From: Comamonas sp. lk
GTDB lineage: Bacteria; Pseudomonadota; Gammaproteobacteria; Burkholderiales; Burkholderiaceae_C
Direction of reading: 5' to 3'
DNA length: 41,132 bases
NCBI GenBank assembly: GCA_945901215.1
Contig: CAMDKE010000001.1
Coordinates: 1 to 41,132 of the forward strand
The position numbers and the translations under genes were made by a program. The notes under the pieces were generated by a model. The model saw only the letters and a program-made list of their open reading frames with translations, was not told where the DNA came from and did no database searches. Numbering within the stretch: position 1 is the first letter of the stretch; each line of letters begins with the position of its first letter. Below, in pieces: positions 25,221-32,363 of this stretch.

Positions 25221-26786
25221 ATGGCCCAGCTCCACCGCACCAAAGACGCCCAATGGGAAAGCCTGTTCGCTTTGCCCGACAAACCGGCGCTGCCGCTGCA
25301 GCAGCGCCTGCGCCTGTCCGTGGTGCAAGCCATTTTGGACGGGCGCCTGCCAGTAGGCGCGCTGCTGCCCTCGTCGCGCGAACTGGCCCAGGTGCTGGGG
25401 CTGAGCCGCAACACCGTCACCGCCGCCTACCAGCACCTGATGGACGACGGCTTTATCGAGTCGCGCCCGCGCAGCGGCGTATTTGTTACCAACCAGGCGC
25501 ACGCCGTGCCCGCCCGCCCCAGCGGTCGCCCCGATGCGACGCTGGCGCCAACGCCTGCCAGTGGCGCGGGTGTGCATGCGCAGCCCGACTGGTCGGCGCG
25601 CGTGCTGCGCTCGCTGTCGGACCAGCGCACCCTAGCCAAGCCCGACCAATGGCGGCGTTACGCCTACCCCTTTGTTTACGGCACCTACGATCCGCAGCTG
25701 TTTCCGTCCGAAGCTTTTCGCGAGTGCTGCGTACACAGCCTGGCGCGTGCCCACCTGCCGCACTGGACGCCCGACTTTGAGCTGGGCGACGTGCCGGAGC
25801 TCATCGAGCAAATCCGCCTGCGCCTGCTGCCCAAGCGCGGCGTGTTTGCCCTGCCCGAAGAAATCTTGATCACCGTCGGCGCCCAGCACGCCTATTACCT
25901 CCTGGCCGAAGGCCTGTTTGATGCCAGCCAACGCGTCGGCCTAGAGGAGCCCGGCCACCCGCACGCCCGCAACAGCTTCGCCCTGCGCCAGCCGAAGTGC
26001 GTGCCGCTGCCGGTGGACGTGCAGGGCTTGGTGGTGGACCGCTTGCCTGCGTTGGACTACGTGTTTGTCACTCCTTCGCACCAAAGCCCCACCACCGGCA
26101 CGCTAGGCCTGGAGCGCCGCCGACGGCTATTGCAGCAGGCAGAAAGCCAAAATTTTGTGGTGATTGAGGACGACTACGAGGCCGAAAACCTCTATGAGGG
26201 TGACCCCATGCCCGCGCTCAAAAGCCTGGACAAGGTGGGGCGCGTGATTTATGTGGGCTCGGTGTCCAAAAGCCTGTCGCCGTCCTTGCGGCTGGGCTAC
26301 ATCGTGGCGCCGCGTGCGCTGATCGCCGAGCTGCGCGGCCTGCGCCACGCCATGGTGCGCCACCCCAGCGCGTTTTTGCAGCACACCTTTGCACTGTTTT
26401 TGTCCTTGGGCCACCACGACGCCCATGCCCGCCGGGTCAACCAGGCCATGCAAGAGCGCATGGCCTTGGTGGCGCGCGCCTTGCGCAGCCACCTGCCGGA
26501 GTTTGAATTCACCCTGCCTTCGGGAGGCGCCTCGGTCTGGGTGCGGGCACCGGCCTGGGTGGATTCGGCCGAACTGGCCTTGATCGCCCGCAACCATGGC
26601 GTGCTGATCGAGGCCGGGGAGGTTTTCTTTATGCACCCGCCCTACCCGTGTTCGTACTTCCGGCTGCGCCTGTCATCGATTGCCGCTGAGCAAATCGCCC
26701 CCGGCATCAAAGCCCTGGGCCTGGCGGTGGACGAATTGGCCCGGGCGCGCGGTGCGCCGCGCCGGGTGAACTTGCGCCTGGCATGA
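25221..26786 (+). CDS. MocR-family PLP-dependent transcriptional regulator
   Basis: A 521-residue fusion of an N-terminal GntR winged helix (LQQRLRLSVVQAILDGRLPVGALLPSSREL and the recognition region LGLSRNTVTAAYQHLMDDGF, near residues 23-76) and a fold-type I aminotransferase domain with the PLP lysine in SKSLSPSLRLGY. Such proteins sense amines or amino acids and often control divergent neighbours, here the SnoaL-like/PuuB-like operon. The ATG at 25221 follows the palindromic promoter. The downstream GNAT gene overlaps by four bases (ATGA), so both are co-translated. Confidence 0.9.
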   Translation: MAQLHRTKDAQWESLFALPDKPALPLQQRLRLSVVQAILDGRLPVGALLPSSRELAQVLGLSRNTVTAAYQHLMDDGFIESRPRSGVFVTNQAHAVPARPSGRPDATLAPTPASGAGVHAQPDWSARVLRSLSDQRTLAKPDQWRRYAYPFVYGTYDPQLFPSEAFRECCVHSLARAHLPHWTPDFELGDVPELIEQIRLRLLPKRGVFALPEEILITVGAQHAYYLLAEGLFDASQRVGLEEPGHPHARNSFALRQPKCVPLPVDVQGLVVDRLPALDYVFVTPSHQSPTTGTLGLERRRRLLQQAESQNFVVIEDDYEAENLYEGDPMPALKSLDKVGRVIYVGSVSKSLSPSLRLGYIVAPRALIAELRGLRHAMVRHPSAFLQHTFALFLSLGHHDAHARRVNQAMQERMALVARALRSHLPEFEFTLPSGGASVWVRAPAWVDSAELALIARNHGVLIEAGEVFFMHPPYPCSYFRLRLSSIAAEQIAPGIKALGLAVDELARARGAPRRVNLRLA

Positions 26787-27247
26787 CACCAACGCACATT
26801 CGTACGGCCACCTTGGCCGACTTGGCGCCTATGGCGCAGTTGTTTGACGCCTACCGGCAGTTTTACCAATACCCAAGCGACCTGGCGCTGGCCAGCGCGT
26901 ACATCGCGCAGCGCATGCAAAAAGGTGAATCGGTGATCTTGCTGGCGTGTGATGACACAGGTGCAGCCTTGGGTTTTTGCCAGCTTTACCCCACGTTTTG
27001 CTCGCTGGAGGCCAAGCCCATTTACGCGCTGTACGACCTGTATGTGGCGCCAGCGGCCCGGGGCGCCGGCGTGGGCAACCAGCTTTTGCTGGCCGCAGAG
27101 CAAACCGCCCGCGACCACGGCATGTGCCGCCTGGACCTGACCACCGCCAAAACCAACACCCCCGCCCAAGCCGCCTACGAGGCGTTGGGCTGGGAGCGCG
27201 ATGAGGTGTATTTTGCGTACAGCAAAGCGGTCACCGTGCGCAACTAG
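26783..27247 (+). CDS. GNAT family N-acetyltransferase
   Basis: A 154-residue acetyltransferase with the acetyl-CoA-binding segment LYDLYVAPAARGAGVGNQLL (about residues 80-99; R/Q-x-x-G-x-A type) and a C-terminal YEALGWERDEVYFAYSK. Substrate unknown; it is translationally coupled to the MocR regulator, so a small amine or amino acid is plausible. It shares no other operon partner. Confidence 0.88.
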   Translation: MTPTHIRTATLADLAPMAQLFDAYRQFYQYPSDLALASAYIAQRMQKGESVILLACDDTGAALGFCQLYPTFCSLEAKPIYALYDLYVAPAARGAGVGNQLLLAAEQTARDHGMCRLDLTTAKTNTPAQAAYEALGWERDEVYFAYSKAVTVRN

Positions 27248-27381
27248 CGTAAAGCATGGGCCCGTGCGCGCGGCATATTCCTGGATCCGGCGCAGGCCTA
27301 TCGCACCGCCAAGGGCGATTCATCATCAAACCCGATACAGTTCTTTGGCCCTGCCCAGCTTCAACCCCAGGAAAAACCACC

Positions 27382-27819
27382 ATGCCTATGATTCGCCTCA
27401 TGCTCGCTGCCTGCCTGCTTGCCAGCAGCCTTGCTTTTGCCGCCGACTCCAGCCCACCCACCCCGCGCGACACCGAGCTTGAAAAAGCCCAATCGGCCAT
27501 TGCCCGCAAAGACTGGGCTGTGGCCCTTGCCGTGCTTGAGCCCTATACCGCCACCAACCCGCGCAGCGCCGACGGTTTCAACCTGCTGGGCTACAGCCTG
27601 CGTAACCTTAAGAAGTACGACGAGTCCCTCGCGGCCTATAAACAGGCACTCACCCTGGACCCAAAACACAAAGGCGCACACGAATACATCGGCATCGCCT
27701 ACGTCCAGATGGGCCAGTTAGACAAAGCCAAAGAACACCTGGCCAGCCTAGACAAGATTTGCCCTTTTTCGTGCGAGGAATACCGGGATTTAAAGAAGGC
27801 GATTTCCCAGGCTAAATAA
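27382..27819 (+). CDS. Exported TPR repeat protein
   Basis: A 145-residue protein with a Sec signal peptide (about 1-19, MPMIRLMLAACLLASSLAFA before ADSS) and two to three tetratricopeptide repeats (ARKDWAVALAVLEPYTATNP, then YDESLAAYKQALTLDPKHKG, and VQMGQLDKAKEHLASLDKICP). The mature protein is periplasmic, with two cysteines near the C-terminus (CPFSCEEYRDLKK). Function unknown; TPR proteins are scaffolds. The ATG at 27382 gives the expected signal sequence. Confidence 0.8.
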   Translation: MPMIRLMLAACLLASSLAFAADSSPPTPRDTELEKAQSAIARKDWAVALAVLEPYTATNPRSADGFNLLGYSLRNLKKYDESLAAYKQALTLDPKHKGAHEYIGIAYVQMGQLDKAKEHLASLDKICPFSCEEYRDLKKAISQAK

Positions 27820-27899
27820 AAACGCCCGAGCAGGTCAAACAGGGCACCGGGGACGGCGCAGGCGGTCGGGGCCAAGCCTGCAGGCGCACCACCAGCAGG

Positions 27900-28292
27900 C
27901 TAAACGGCATCCAGTCGTCGCAGCGCCGTCACCTCAATTTCAATCTTCATCCTTGGGTCCAACAGCCCCGCACTCACCATGGTGGCCGCCGGGCGCGCTT
28001 GGCCCAGGTACTGGCGCATCACCGGCCAGCAGGGTTCAAAGTCGGCGGTGTGGGGCAGGATGTAGTTCACGCGCACCACATCGTCCAGGCTGGCCCCGGC
28101 TTGAGCCAGGGCGCTAGCAATGTTTTTGAAGCACTGCACCGCCTGTTCTTTCACATCGTCCGAGATGGCCATGGTGGCGTAGTCAAATCCGGTGGTGCCC
28201 GACACAAACACCCAGTCTCCCGCCACCACGGCGCGGGAATAGCCGATTTCAGTCTCAAAGCGCGAGCCGGAGCTGATGTGCTGGCGGTTCAT
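27900..28292 (-). CDS. RidA family (YjgF/UK114) deaminase-like protein
   Basis: A 130-residue RidA-family protein. RidA enzymes hydrolyse reactive enamine/imine intermediates to ketoacids and ammonia; subgroups instead act on other nitrogen compounds. Family features are YSRAVVAGDWVFVSGTTGFD, EQAVQCFKNIASALAQAGAS and the end VSAGLLDPRMKIEIEVTAL; the segment TMVSAGLLDP replaces the classic R-x-x-V Arg context (the conserved Arg is less obvious here), hinting at a non-canonical subgroup. It is 27 bases downstream of the ureohydrolase gene on the same strand, as the last gene of the presumed operon. Confidence 0.82.
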   Translation of the reverse strand: MNRQHISSGSRFETEIGYSRAVVAGDWVFVSGTTGFDYATMAISDDVKEQAVQCFKNIASALAQAGASLDDVVRVNYILPHTADFEPCWPVMRQYLGQARPAATMVSAGLLDPRMKIEIEVTALRRLDAV

Positions 28293-28319
28293 GGCGGGTC
28301 TTTCGACGTGTTCTAAGCT

Positions 28320-29300
28320 TCAGCCCTTGCGCTTACGCACACTCTGCGCCAGCACGCACAAAATCTCGAACATCATGGTCGCACCGACCAAGGCGGTGTT
28401 ACCGCTGGGGTCAAACGGGGGCGAGACTTCAACCACGTCGCCGCCCACCAGGTTCAGGCCTTGCAGGCCACGTACCAGGTGCTGCGCTTGCAGCGTGGTC
28501 ATGCCGCCGATCTCGGGCGTGCCGGTGCCGGGGGCGTAGACCGGGTCGAGCGCGTCCACGTCAAAGCTCACATAGGTGGCGCCTTCGCCCACCACACGGC
28601 GGGCCTCGGCAATGGTCGCTTCCACGCCCAGGGCATTGAACTCGTCGATGTCGATCACGCGGATGCCTTGCTCCTGGCCCCAGGTGTCCTCGGCGTCGCT
28701 GTACAGCGCGCCACGAATGCCGATTTGCACCGTGCGCTTGGGGTCGAGCAGGCCTTCTTCCACGGCGCGGCGAAACGGCGTGCCGTGCGTGTATTTGAAG
28801 CCACCAAAGTAGCCGTCCCAGGTGTCGGTGTGGGCGTCAAAGTGCACCATGCCCAAGGGGCCGGTTTGCTTTACGATGGCGCGCATCACGGGAAGGGACA
28901 CCAGGTGGTCGCCACCCACCGACAGGGGCGCAATGCCGGCGCCGCAGACGCTGGTGAAAAAGTTTTCGATGCGCGCCAGTGAGTCCATCAGGTCCACCGG
29001 GTTGACCGGGGTGTCGCCCAGATCGGCGCAGTTGCACAGCGCAAAGGGCGCGATGCCGCTGGCGCGGTTGACGTTGCGGATCATGGTTGAAATATCGCGC
29101 ACCTGGCGCGGCCCGTGGCGGGCGCCCGGGCGGTTGGTGGTGCCCCCGTCCCAGGGGATGCCAACCAGGCCAATCTCGACGTCGGCAAATTCAGGGTCGT
29201 GGGCCTGCACATAGGGCAGGCGCATCAGCGTGGCAATACCGGCAAAGCGTGGCATCACCGAGCCGGTGATCGGTTTAAAAAATCCAGGTGCAGCAGTCAC
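28320..29300 (-). CDS. Agmatinase-like ureohydrolase (guanidino compound hydrolase)
   Basis: A 326-residue binuclear metal hydrolase of the arginase/agmatinase family, which cleaves a guanidino group to urea plus an amine. The metal motifs GGDH (129-132), HFDAHTD (153-159) and SFDVDALDP (245-253) are complete, and the N-terminal block GIPWDGGTTNRPGARHGPRQ (48-67) is typical of a clade annotated as agmatinase but of mostly untested substrate. GTG 29300 overlaps the permease stop (GTGA) with GGAGGGG seven bases upstream; TTG 29315 is a weaker alternative. Being in an ABC transporter operon argues for an imported guanidino compound. Confidence 0.88.
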   Translation of the reverse strand: MTAAPGFFKPITGSVMPRFAGIATLMRLPYVQAHDPEFADVEIGLVGIPWDGGTTNRPGARHGPRQVRDISTMIRNVNRASGIAPFALCNCADLGDTPVNPVDLMDSLARIENFFTSVCGAGIAPLSVGGDHLVSLPVMRAIVKQTGPLGMVHFDAHTDTWDGYFGGFKYTHGTPFRRAVEEGLLDPKRTVQIGIRGALYSDAEDTWGQEQGIRVIDIDEFNALGVEATIAEARRVVGEGATYVSFDVDALDPVYAPGTGTPEIGGMTTLQAQHLVRGLQGLNLVGGDVVEVSPPFDPSGNTALVGATMMFEILCVLAQSVRKRKG

Positions 29301-30115
29301 ATCCGTCCCCTCCAAGGTACAACTTTCTTCTCGACCCAGCGCATCAGCAGGTCAAAGGCAAAGGCCACGGAGCCGATCACGATGATGCCCATCACCACAA
29401 TGTCGGTCCGCAAAAAATTAGACGCATTAAGCACCATCTGGCCCAGGCCGACGTTGGCGGCCACCATTTCAGCGGCCACCAGCGTGCTCCAGCCAAAGCC
29501 AATCGCGATGCGCATGCCCACCAAGATCTCTGGCATGGCCGCAGGCAGCACCACGTGCCAGATCACTTGGCGGTAGCTCGCGCCCATGGAGTAAGCGGCG
29601 TTCATTTGCTCTTGCGAGGCACTGCGCATTCCGGAGCGCGCGGCCATGGCCAGGGGCGCGAAGCAGCTCAGGTAAATCAGCAGCACTTTTGGGAACTCGT
29701 CGATGCCAAACCAGATGATGATCAGCGGCAAATAGGCCAGCGGCGGCAGCGGGCGCAGCAGCTCAATGGGCGGATCAAAAACACCGCGCCAAAAGCGCGA
29801 CATGCCCATGGCAATGCCCACGGGAATGGCGGTTGCACAAGCCAACAAAAAGGCGGCAAACACCCGCAGCATGCTGGCCATAAAGTGCTGCCACAGCGGT
29901 TTGTCGTTGGCAATGCCAGTCAGGTACTCATAAAACTGTTGGTAGGTGGCTTGCGGGGATGGCAGAAAGATGGGCTTGATCCAGCCCATATTCGTCACCA
30001 AAAACCACAGCGCCGCCAAGACTACGATGGTGACGGTGGTAACAAAGGCACTGGAGCCCTCGCCCGGAATTTTGAAGGCGCTGGTCTTGAGCGCTGCAGT
30101 GGTTGGTTTAGACAT
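29297..30115 (-). CDS. ABC transporter permease of the nitrate/sulfonate/taurine (SsuC/TauC) type
   Basis: A 272-residue inner-membrane protein with about six hydrophobic segments and the EAA loop MGASYRQVIWHVVLPAAMPEI typical of SsuC/TauC/NrtB permeases. The start at ATG 30115 (MSKPTTAA) is 40 residues into the open frame; residues before it are Cys/Ser-rich shadow sequence. It overlaps the ATPase stop by eight bases and the ureohydrolase GTG by four, so all three are translationally coupled. Confidence 0.92.
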   Translation of the reverse strand: MSKPTTAALKTSAFKIPGEGSSAFVTTVTIVVLAALWFLVTNMGWIKPIFLPSPQATYQQFYEYLTGIANDKPLWQHFMASMLRVFAAFLLACATAIPVGIAMGMSRFWRGVFDPPIELLRPLPPLAYLPLIIIWFGIDEFPKVLLIYLSCFAPLAMAARSGMRSASQEQMNAAYSMGASYRQVIWHVVLPAAMPEILVGMRIAIGFGWSTLVAAEMVAANVGLGQMVLNASNFLRTDIVVMGIIVIGSVAFAFDLLMRWVEKKVVPWRGRM

Positions 30116-30896
30116 GGGCGGCCTCGCGTTGGTGGATGATGGACAGCACCTCTTCGCGCATGCGGATGAACTCGGGCTCGGACTTGACTTTGCGCGCGTC
30201 GCCATGCTCCAGAAACTGGCGTGAGAACGGCACATCGTCGTAGGTGTGGGTGATGCGCCCGGGGCTTGGGCTCATGACGATCAAGCGGGTGGCCAAGAAA
30301 AGGGCTTCTTCTACCGAGTGGGTAATAAAGAACACCATCTTGTTGGATTTGACCCAAGCGTGCAGGAGGATTTCTTGCACCGTCTCGCGGGTAAAGGCGT
30401 CTAGCGCGCCCATGGGTTCGTCCATCAGAAGCACCTCGGGGTCGCTGGCCAGGGCGCGAGCAATGCCCACACGCTGCTGCATGCCGCCCGACAATTCGTA
30501 GATCGCCCGGTCGGCATATTTCTCGAGGCCGACCAAGACCAGCTTGTCTTCACCAATGCGGCGGCGTTCGACAGCACCCATACCGCGCATGCGCAGGCCC
30601 AGGCAGACGTTATCGATGACGCTGAGCCAGGGCATGAGCGCGTGTTTTTGGAACACGACGCCACGGTCAGCGCCTGGGCCTTCAACGTGTTCCCCGTTAA
30701 GTAGCACTTCGCCGCTGGACGGCGGCAAAAAGCCGGCAATGCAATTGAGCAGCGTGGTCTTGCCGCAGCCCGAGGCGCCCAGGGCCACAACGAAGTCGCC
30801 GCCCTGCATTTCCAGGTTCACCGGCGCGAGTGCCTGCAGGGTGCCGCCTTTGACGGCGTAGTTCACCGTCAGGTCTTTGATGTGCAATGTGGGCAT
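30108..30896 (-). CDS. ABC transporter ATP-binding protein of the SsuB/TauB/NrtD type
   Basis: A 262-residue ATPase subunit: Walker A VALGASGCGKTTLLN (about 38-52), the signature LSGGMQQRVGIARALA, Walker B VLLMDEP, and the H-loop FITHSVEEALFLA. It energises uptake with the neighbouring permease and the binding protein. The gene starts about 115 bases downstream of the binding protein gene, beyond a terminator-like hairpin (30921-30959), so it should be made at a lower level than the binding protein. Confidence 0.94.
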   Translation of the reverse strand: MPTLHIKDLTVNYAVKGGTLQALAPVNLEMQGGDFVVALGASGCGKTTLLNCIAGFLPPSSGEVLLNGEHVEGPGADRGVVFQKHALMPWLSVIDNVCLGLRMRGMGAVERRRIGEDKLVLVGLEKYADRAIYELSGGMQQRVGIARALASDPEVLLMDEPMGALDAFTRETVQEILLHAWVKSNKMVFFITHSVEEALFLATRLIVMSPSPGRITHTYDDVPFSRQFLEHGDARKVKSEPEFIRMREEVLSIIHQREAAHV

Positions 30897-30920
30897 AACA
30901 GTCCGCAGAAGTCAGAAGTT

Positions 30921-30959
30921 CAAAAAAAGAGGGGCAAACTTTTTGCAAGTTGCCCCTCT
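30921..30959 (-). terminator. Terminator-like hairpin within the transporter operon (attenuator)
   Basis: On the minus strand, AGAGGGGCAACTT pairs with AAGTTTGCCCCTCT (a 13-bp stem with one bulged base and a short GCAAA loop), followed directly by T7 and GAAC. This is a textbook intrinsic terminator, placed between the binding protein stop (31012) and the ATPase start (30896) in the direction of transcription. Confidence 0.8.
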
Positions 30960-30972
30960 GCCAGCACGCAGA

Positions 30973-31001
30973 CCATGGCGGGCTTGGTGCCCCTGCCATG
31001 G
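30973..31001. repeat. Second hairpin after the binding protein gene
   Basis: CCATGGC (30973-30979) and GCCATGG (30995-31001) form a 7-base perfect stem 11 bases after the binding protein stop codon, with CCAGC/GCTGG able to extend it. It has no T-run, so an RNA-stabilising 3' hairpin fits better than a terminator. Confidence 0.5.
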
Positions 31002-31011
31002 CTGGCTCAGA

Positions 31012-32031
31012 TTACTTCAGTGCGTCGCGCAGGTAACTGCTGTCCACAAAAACGCTGTAGTCTGGCTTGACTTCGGTGATGCGGCCGATTTCTTTCCACA
31101 GCTTGGCGCTGTTTTCCAGAGTTTTGGCAGCGCCGCCCGCAGCACCGCCGCCCAACCAGGCGTTGGAGAGTTGCGCAGCAGTGTCAGGGAATACAAATGC
31201 GGCCATGGCATCAGGCACGTCTTTTTCGTCAGCCTTGGTCCACTTGGCAATGGCTTTGACTTGAGGCGATCCCACGGACCATTTCGAAGCATTGGCGCGG
31301 TAATCGGCGTCCGCTTTGCTGATCGCTTTAATCGCAGCAACTACGAAGTCGCGGTTTTGCGCTGCCCACTTCGCATCGACGACCAAGCCGTCAAATGTGG
31401 GGTAGCCTTTTTTGCCGATGTCGCCGGAAGTGGCGATGGCTTTGCCGTTACGCTTGATTTTGGACAGAACCGGGTCCCAGATGAAGGATGCGTCAATATC
31501 ACCACGCTCCCATGCCGCAGCAATAGCGGGTGGGGGCAGGTTCATCACGTTGACGCTTTTTGCATCGACGCCTTCAAGGCGCAAGCCGACCATCAGGGAA
31601 TAGTGGGCGGTAGACGCGAAAGGCGTTCCTACTTTCTTGCCTACCAGGTCTTTCCAGCCGTTCACGCCGGAACCATTGCGCGCCACCAACTGGTCCGAAG
31701 CGGCAATGTCATCCAAGATGTAGACCAAGCGCAGGTCTTGGCCTTGGCTGGTGGCCGTGGCCAAGGGGCTCGAGCCCACTTCGCCGATTTGCACATCACC
31801 GGAGCTCATGGCCTTGATGACTTCACCGCCGCCGCCGAACATACGCCAGTTGATTTTGTAGCCAGTTGCCTTTTCCAACTCGGCGTCCATGAGAACGCGA
31901 AGCGGAAGCTGCATGTCCTGGTGCGCAAAGGTCACCTCTTTTTTGGCTTGCGCGAATGCGCTGACCAAGCCGGTGGCCAGCACCACGCCGAGAAGCGTCT
32001 TGGCAAGAACGGGGAGAAACGTCTTTTTCAT
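31012..32031 (-). CDS. ABC transporter substrate-binding protein (SsuA/TauA/NMT1-like)
   Basis: A 339-residue periplasmic protein with a Sec signal peptide (MKKTFLPVLAKTLLGVVLATG..., cleaved near AFAQA-KK) and the NMT1/THI5-like fold typical of nitrate, taurine, sulfonate and urea-type transporters (INWRMFGGGGEVIKAMSSGD; DIAASDQLVARNGSGVNG). Its ligand is unknown. ATG 32031 is preferred because a Lys-Lys N-terminus follows and AAAGG lies upstream; the frame is open to 32106. It is the first gene of the presumed nitrogen operon and stands behind a sigma-54-like promoter. Confidence 0.9.
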   Translation of the reverse strand: MKKTFLPVLAKTLLGVVLATGLVSAFAQAKKEVTFAHQDMQLPLRVLMDAELEKATGYKINWRMFGGGGEVIKAMSSGDVQIGEVGSSPLATATSQGQDLRLVYILDDIAASDQLVARNGSGVNGWKDLVGKKVGTPFASTAHYSLMVGLRLEGVDAKSVNVMNLPPPAIAAAWERGDIDASFIWDPVLSKIKRNGKAIATSGDIGKKGYPTFDGLVVDAKWAAQNRDFVVAAIKAISKADADYRANASKWSVGSPQVKAIAKWTKADEKDVPDAMAAFVFPDTAAQLSNAWLGGGAAGGAAKTLENSAKLWKEIGRITEVKPDYSVFVDSSYLRDALK

Positions 32032-32102
32032 GGAAATACCTTTCATGGAAGAAATGTGCGGAAAGCGCAGGGCCATGCTAAACCCCTTCACACAAGCTAA
32101 CC

Positions 32103-32132
32103 GCATCAGCTAATGAGTTTGTATGCTGATGC
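32103..32132. repeat. Inverted repeat in the binding protein leader
   Basis: GCATCAGC (32103-32110) and GCTGATGC (32125-32132) form an 8-base perfect inverted repeat with a 14-base spacer. It lies just downstream of the presumed transcription start of the binding protein gene, so it could be an operator or an mRNA hairpin. Confidence 0.5.
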
Positions 32133-32156
32133 AGAGTGCGAGTAGTGCCAGATTCA

Positions 32157-32172
32157 TGCCTTTATAGTGCCA
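32157..32172 (-). promoter_or_regulatory. Sigma-54-like promoter of the ABC-ureohydrolase operon
   Basis: The minus strand reads TGGCAC-TATAA-AGGCA. The -24 element TGGCAC is perfect and the GC of the -12 element has the exact sigma-54 spacing, though the TT before it is AG. A transcription start near 32145 leaves a leader of about 114 bases. TAGTGCCAG also occurs twice, 22 bases apart, at 32143 and 32165, which could instead be activator half-sites. Confidence 0.55.
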
Positions 32173-32188
32173 GTTGGATGGGGCTATT

Positions 32189-32251
32189 TGCACCTTTACG
32201 GTGCCAATTATTGGTGCGAATTGGTGCGTCTTCATTGGGAAAGCGCACCAA
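32189..32251. promoter_or_regulatory. Cluster of NtrC-type sites
   Basis: GCACC-TTTAC-GGTGC (32190-32204) is a perfect match to the NtrC dyad pattern GCACC-N5-GGTGC. Two further GGTGC half-sites (32213, 32223) and an inverted GCACC (32245-32249) follow, the last pair forming TTGGTGCG...CGCACCAA. All lie just upstream of the sigma-54-like promoter, although closer to it than usual. Confidence 0.6.
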
Positions 32252-32363
32252 CGCAGGTCTTGCAGGGGCCTCTCATCAGCCAATCCTGATGAAGCGCCAT
32301 CGCGGGTTTATCCCTAGGGGCTGTTTGGCCCCTGCCTGGCTCCAAAGGCCTCGGGCCCCCGCA

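Noticed and set aside
32145..32150. Second TGGCAC motif as another sigma-54 promoter
   Set aside because: No GC at the correct -12 distance.
32106..32363. Possible guanidine riboswitch in front of the transporter operon
   Set aside because: No recognisable ykkC-type aptamer; if the sigma-54-like promoter is right the leader is only about 114 bases, leaving little room.
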